64,000 nucleotides of DNA from assembly GCF_003254745.1 (NCBI RefSeq), contig NZ_QKXH01000002.1:186001-250000 (forward strand). Direction: 5' to 3'. This document shows positions 61,968 to 64,000 of the stretch, one piece after another (the first letter of the stretch is position 1; every line of letters begins with the position of its first letter). The notes below the pieces were generated by a model. That model ran no database searches. It was not told the DNA's origin and saw only the letters and a list, made by a program, of their open reading frames with translations. This DNA is from Flavobacterium aquariorum. Its GTDB lineage: Bacteria > Bacteroidota > Bacteroidia > Flavobacteriales > Flavobacteriaceae. A program made the translations under genes and the position numbers.

Positions 61968-63053
61968 TTATTTTACTTTTATTGAGTTTATCACCACAAA
62001 TTCAGAGAGAATATCCGCATCTAAAATTCCAATAAGTAGATTCTCTTTTTTCACAAGTAAAACAGTTGATTTGTTTTCATATATGCTATCAATTATATTT
62101 TCTAACGGTGCACTTGCATCAATATAAAGTAAATTTCTATCCATCACATTGTAGATATATTCCTCATTTCCTTTCTCGGAAAGAGCCTTTATAATGTGTT
62201 TTTTGCATAAAACTCCAACAACAGTATCATTTTGTGTTACCAAAAACTTTTTGTGTTCACTATTCAAAATAATTGCAATCGCTTTTTTTAATTTCTCGTC
62301 CGCAGCAATAGTTTGATACTCTTTCATAGCTACATCCCCTGCCGTATATCCTTTGAGTGAATTTTTGAAGTTTACCGATTCCGCTTCTATTTGAGCCGAA
62401 AAAATAACAAAAAAACCAATCAAAACCAAAACAGGATTAGAAATTATTCCTATAAAAATAAAACCAATCGCAATAAATTGACCAATTCGAGCTGCAATCA
62501 TTGTAGCTGTTTTTCGATCTAATTTAAATGCCAATAATGCTCTCAAAATGCGACCGCCATCCATTGGAAAAGCAGGAATCAAATTAAAAAATGCCAATGT
62601 TATATTTACAATATAGAAATTTAAAAAAAAATTTTGCGAATTTATTCCATTGCCTAATTGAGACAATAATTTCTCTGAATCTAGAGGTATTAAAACAAAA
62701 AATTGTGTTATAGCAGCCAGCATTAAATTTACGATAGGTCCTGCAATTGCCACGAATAATTCTTCAACCGGTTTTTCTGGTAATCGCTCCAAACGCGCAA
62801 TTCCACCAATGGGCAAAAGAGTGATACTTTTGGTATTTATGTTATATTTCTTTGCCATTAAAGCATGTCCCAATTCATGCAGAAGAACAGTTATAAAAAC
62901 ACATAAAATGAATAGTATTGACCATGCTATTTGCCCTGGACTTTGTCCATTTTTATAATTTATAACAACAATAAATGCAATCAGCAAAACAAATGTCCAA
63001 TGCATAAATATGCCGATACCTGATATGGTTCCAAGTCTTAACAAACCTTTCAT
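61968..63053 (-). CDS. Site-2 protease family (M50) membrane metalloprotease with CBS domains
   Basis: 361 residues. [13 protein letters not shown] (HExxH near 60-64) in a membrane helix and [20 protein letters not shown] (x-D-G motif near 165-168) supply the zinc ligands of an intramembrane protease. Six helices in the first 215 residues. The C-terminus (about 235-361) holds a CBS pair: [49 protein letters not shown] and [42 protein letters not shown]. Layout as in Rip3-like S2P proteins. It cleaves membrane anchors of unknown targets; adenine nucleotides may control it through CBS. Upstream on the same strand lies the acyl carrier protein gene, 81 bp away. Confidence 0.92.
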   Translation of the reverse strand: MKGLLRLGTISGIGIFMHWTFVLLIAFIVVINYKNGQSPGQIAWSILFILCVFITVLLHELGHALMAKKYNINTKSITLLPIGGIARLERLPEKPVEELFVAIAGPIVNLMLAAITQFFVLIPLDSEKLLSQLGNGINSQNFFLNFYIVNITLAFFNLIPAFPMDGGRILRALLAFKLDRKTATMIAARIGQFIAIGFIFIGIISNPVLVLIGFFVIFSAQIEAESVNFKNSLKGYTAGDVAMKEYQTIAADEKLKKAIAIILNSEHKKFLVTQNDTVVGVLCKKHIIKALSEKGNEEYIYNVMDRNLLYIDASAPLENIIDSIYENKSTVLLVKKENLLIGILDADILSEFVVINSIKVK

Positions 63054-63134
63054 TTTATTTTATTTCATTAAAAAATACCATTTATCATTCAAAATACATC
63101 TTCTCTTTTATCGCATTTTATCAATCATTATAGA

Positions 63135-63383
63135 TCAAACACCCATTTTATTTTTGATATAACCAACTAAATCATTTAACGTATTCGTTTTTCCATAATC
63201 TTTCTCCGGTATTTCAATTCCCAACTTTTCGCTTATGGCAATGATGAATTGCAAAGCATCAAAAGAATCTATCCCCAGTGTTTCCCGAATATTTTCTTCT
63301 GGTTTCAATGCTGAAGGTTCCGTATCCGGAGCTATTTTTTTCAATAACTGAAAAATATTTTTTTTAATCTCGTCTTCATTCAT
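63135..63383 (-). CDS. Acyl carrier protein
   Basis: 82 residues, acidic, four-helix ACP size. The phosphopantetheine site is in [37 protein letters not shown], with Ser40 in D-S-F (usual D-S-L). It is not the housekeeping AcpP, since the motif and context differ and no fab genes are nearby. Its start overlaps the stop of the E2 acyltransferase gene by 4 bp, so the two proteins are made together. This suggests that an acyl group is passed from lipoyl-E2 to this ACP, or the reverse, which is inference. Confidence 0.9.
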   Translation of the reverse strand: MNEDEIKKNIFQLLKKIAPDTEPSALKPEENIRETLGIDSFDALQFIIAISEKLGIEIPEKDYGKTNTLNDLVGYIKNKMGV

Positions 63384-64000
63384 AACAATTCCGGTTTTTG
63401 TAAATTTTCAGATAAAACATTTAAAAAACGGCTTCCCGTAAGTCCATCGGTGGCACGATGGTCACCGGCCAAAGTAGCATTAACCACAGTCCGAATACCC
63501 AACATTCCGTTTTCGGCAAAGGGCTGTTCCGAAATGCTTCCAAAACCAATGATGGCAACTTGTGGCGGATAAATTACACCAAAAACTGAATCGGCACCAC
63601 GGTCACCCATACTGGTCAGGGTAATTGTCCCATCACTCAATTCTGAACTTCTCAATTTCATGGCCCTTGCTCTTGGGATAAGATCATTTAATGCTTCCAT
63701 GATCTCATCAACTGTTTTTAAATCAGCCTGATGAATTGCGGGAACCATAATTCCGCCATTATGCAAAGCAACCACAAAACCAATGTTAATATCCTTTTTG
63801 GTGTGCAATCCATTTTCCCAAACTGCATTCAAATCCGGGAAATCTACCAACGATTTTGCAATGGCTTTTATAAACAAAACAACGGGAAGTAATCGCGCCT
63901 GTACCTTTCTCTGTTGATTCGCTTCCTGCAGCCATGCCAACGCTTTGGTCAAATCTATTTTTTTTTCCAAATAATAATGTGGGATTTCCTTATTGGATTT
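63380..64000 (-). CDS. 2-oxo acid dehydrogenase E2-type acyltransferase, catalytic domain, partial
   Basis: The frame runs through the window end, so the N-terminus is missing; 206 codons plus stop are visible. It must begin further upstream because the frame before the first possible TTG (63970) reads KEIPHYYL, the classical opening of the E2 catalytic core. Other marks: [97 protein letters not shown] and the catalytic [13 protein letters not shown] (His and Asp). Forms trimers. Whether it has a lipoyl domain cannot be seen. The 4-bp overlap with an ACP gene is unusual for E2. Confidence 0.9.
   Translation of the reverse strand, partial: KSNKEIPHYYLEKKIDLTKALAWLQEANQQRKVQARLLPVVLFIKAIAKSLVDFPDLNAVWENGLHTKKDINIGFVVALHNGGIMVPAIHQADLKTVDEIMEALNDLIPRARAMKLRSSELSDGTITLTSMGDRGADSVFGVIYPPQVAIIGFGSISEQPFAENGMLGIRTVVNATLAGDHRATDGLTGSRFLNVLSENLQKPELL

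Noticed and set aside
63380..63970. E2 gene starting at a TTG at 63970
   Set aside because: The conserved E2 opening KEIPHYYL continues upstream in frame to the window edge, so the gene is cut by the window rather than starting there.
1..64000. tRNA, rRNA, insertion sequence, prophage or integron features
   Set aside because: Looked for by eye; no transposase, integrase or phage protein, and no cloverleaf or rRNA-like sequence was recognised.

Overview
The window is chromosomal DNA from a Bacteroidota bacterium, most likely Flavobacterium or a close relative. Evidence: very AT-rich DNA, SusC/SusD pairs, lipoprotein-rich gene content, few Shine-Dalgarno sites, and -7 elements of the Bacteroidota form TAnnTTTG in front of many genes. 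No rRNA, tRNA, CRISPR array or insertion sequence was found.

Layout. 1-3790 (minus): end of a DUF2147 gene, a YihY-type membrane protein, nadC and an M28 peptidase. 3931-22230 (minus): a polysaccharide utilization locus. In transcription order it holds a membrane-bound LuxR-type sensor/regulator, SusC, SusD, a LamG lipoprotein, a fibronectin-III protein, a GH144-type glucoamylase-like protein, a GH3 beta-glucosidase, a GH43 enzyme and a GH97 enzyme. The locus contains three notable non-coding elements: an inverted repeat over the susC promoter, an array of eleven 22-bp palindromic units before the GH3 gene, and a perfect 32-bp LacI-type palindrome before the GH97 gene. 22308-29949 (minus): ackA-pta, corA, dnaK with a sigma-54-like promoter, and a TauE-type exporter. 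30411-42475: mainly housekeeping genes (rlmH, folP, tpiA, prmA, clpS), a DoxX-type protein, a thiol-disulfide protein, a TPR protein, a sterol-desaturase-like protein and a lysoplasmalogenase. 42686-47569: a YeeE/YedE pair, kdsA, and a tandem pair of TTG-started envelope proteins. 47617-51113: two short operons that share a 19-bp palindrome and encode a winged-helix regulator, a YiiX-type hydrolase, CreD and small membrane proteins. 52303-60181: Smr protein, a duplicated-domain lipoprotein, RarD, cysteine desulfurase, an Mla-type lipid transporter and a CbpM/CbpA chaperone pair. 60431-61660: a retron-type reverse transcriptase with a structured upstream region. 61968-64000: a site-2 protease, an acyl carrier protein and an E2 acyltransferase that runs off the end.

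Most unusual items: the retron-like unit with no visible effector; the 22-bp palindrome array, in which stems change sequence but stay paired; a dispersed two-hairpin element present three to five times; the matched operators of the winged-helix/CreD locus; and the overlapping ACP-E2 gene pair. Functions come from recognising motifs and family signatures by eye; no database search was run.
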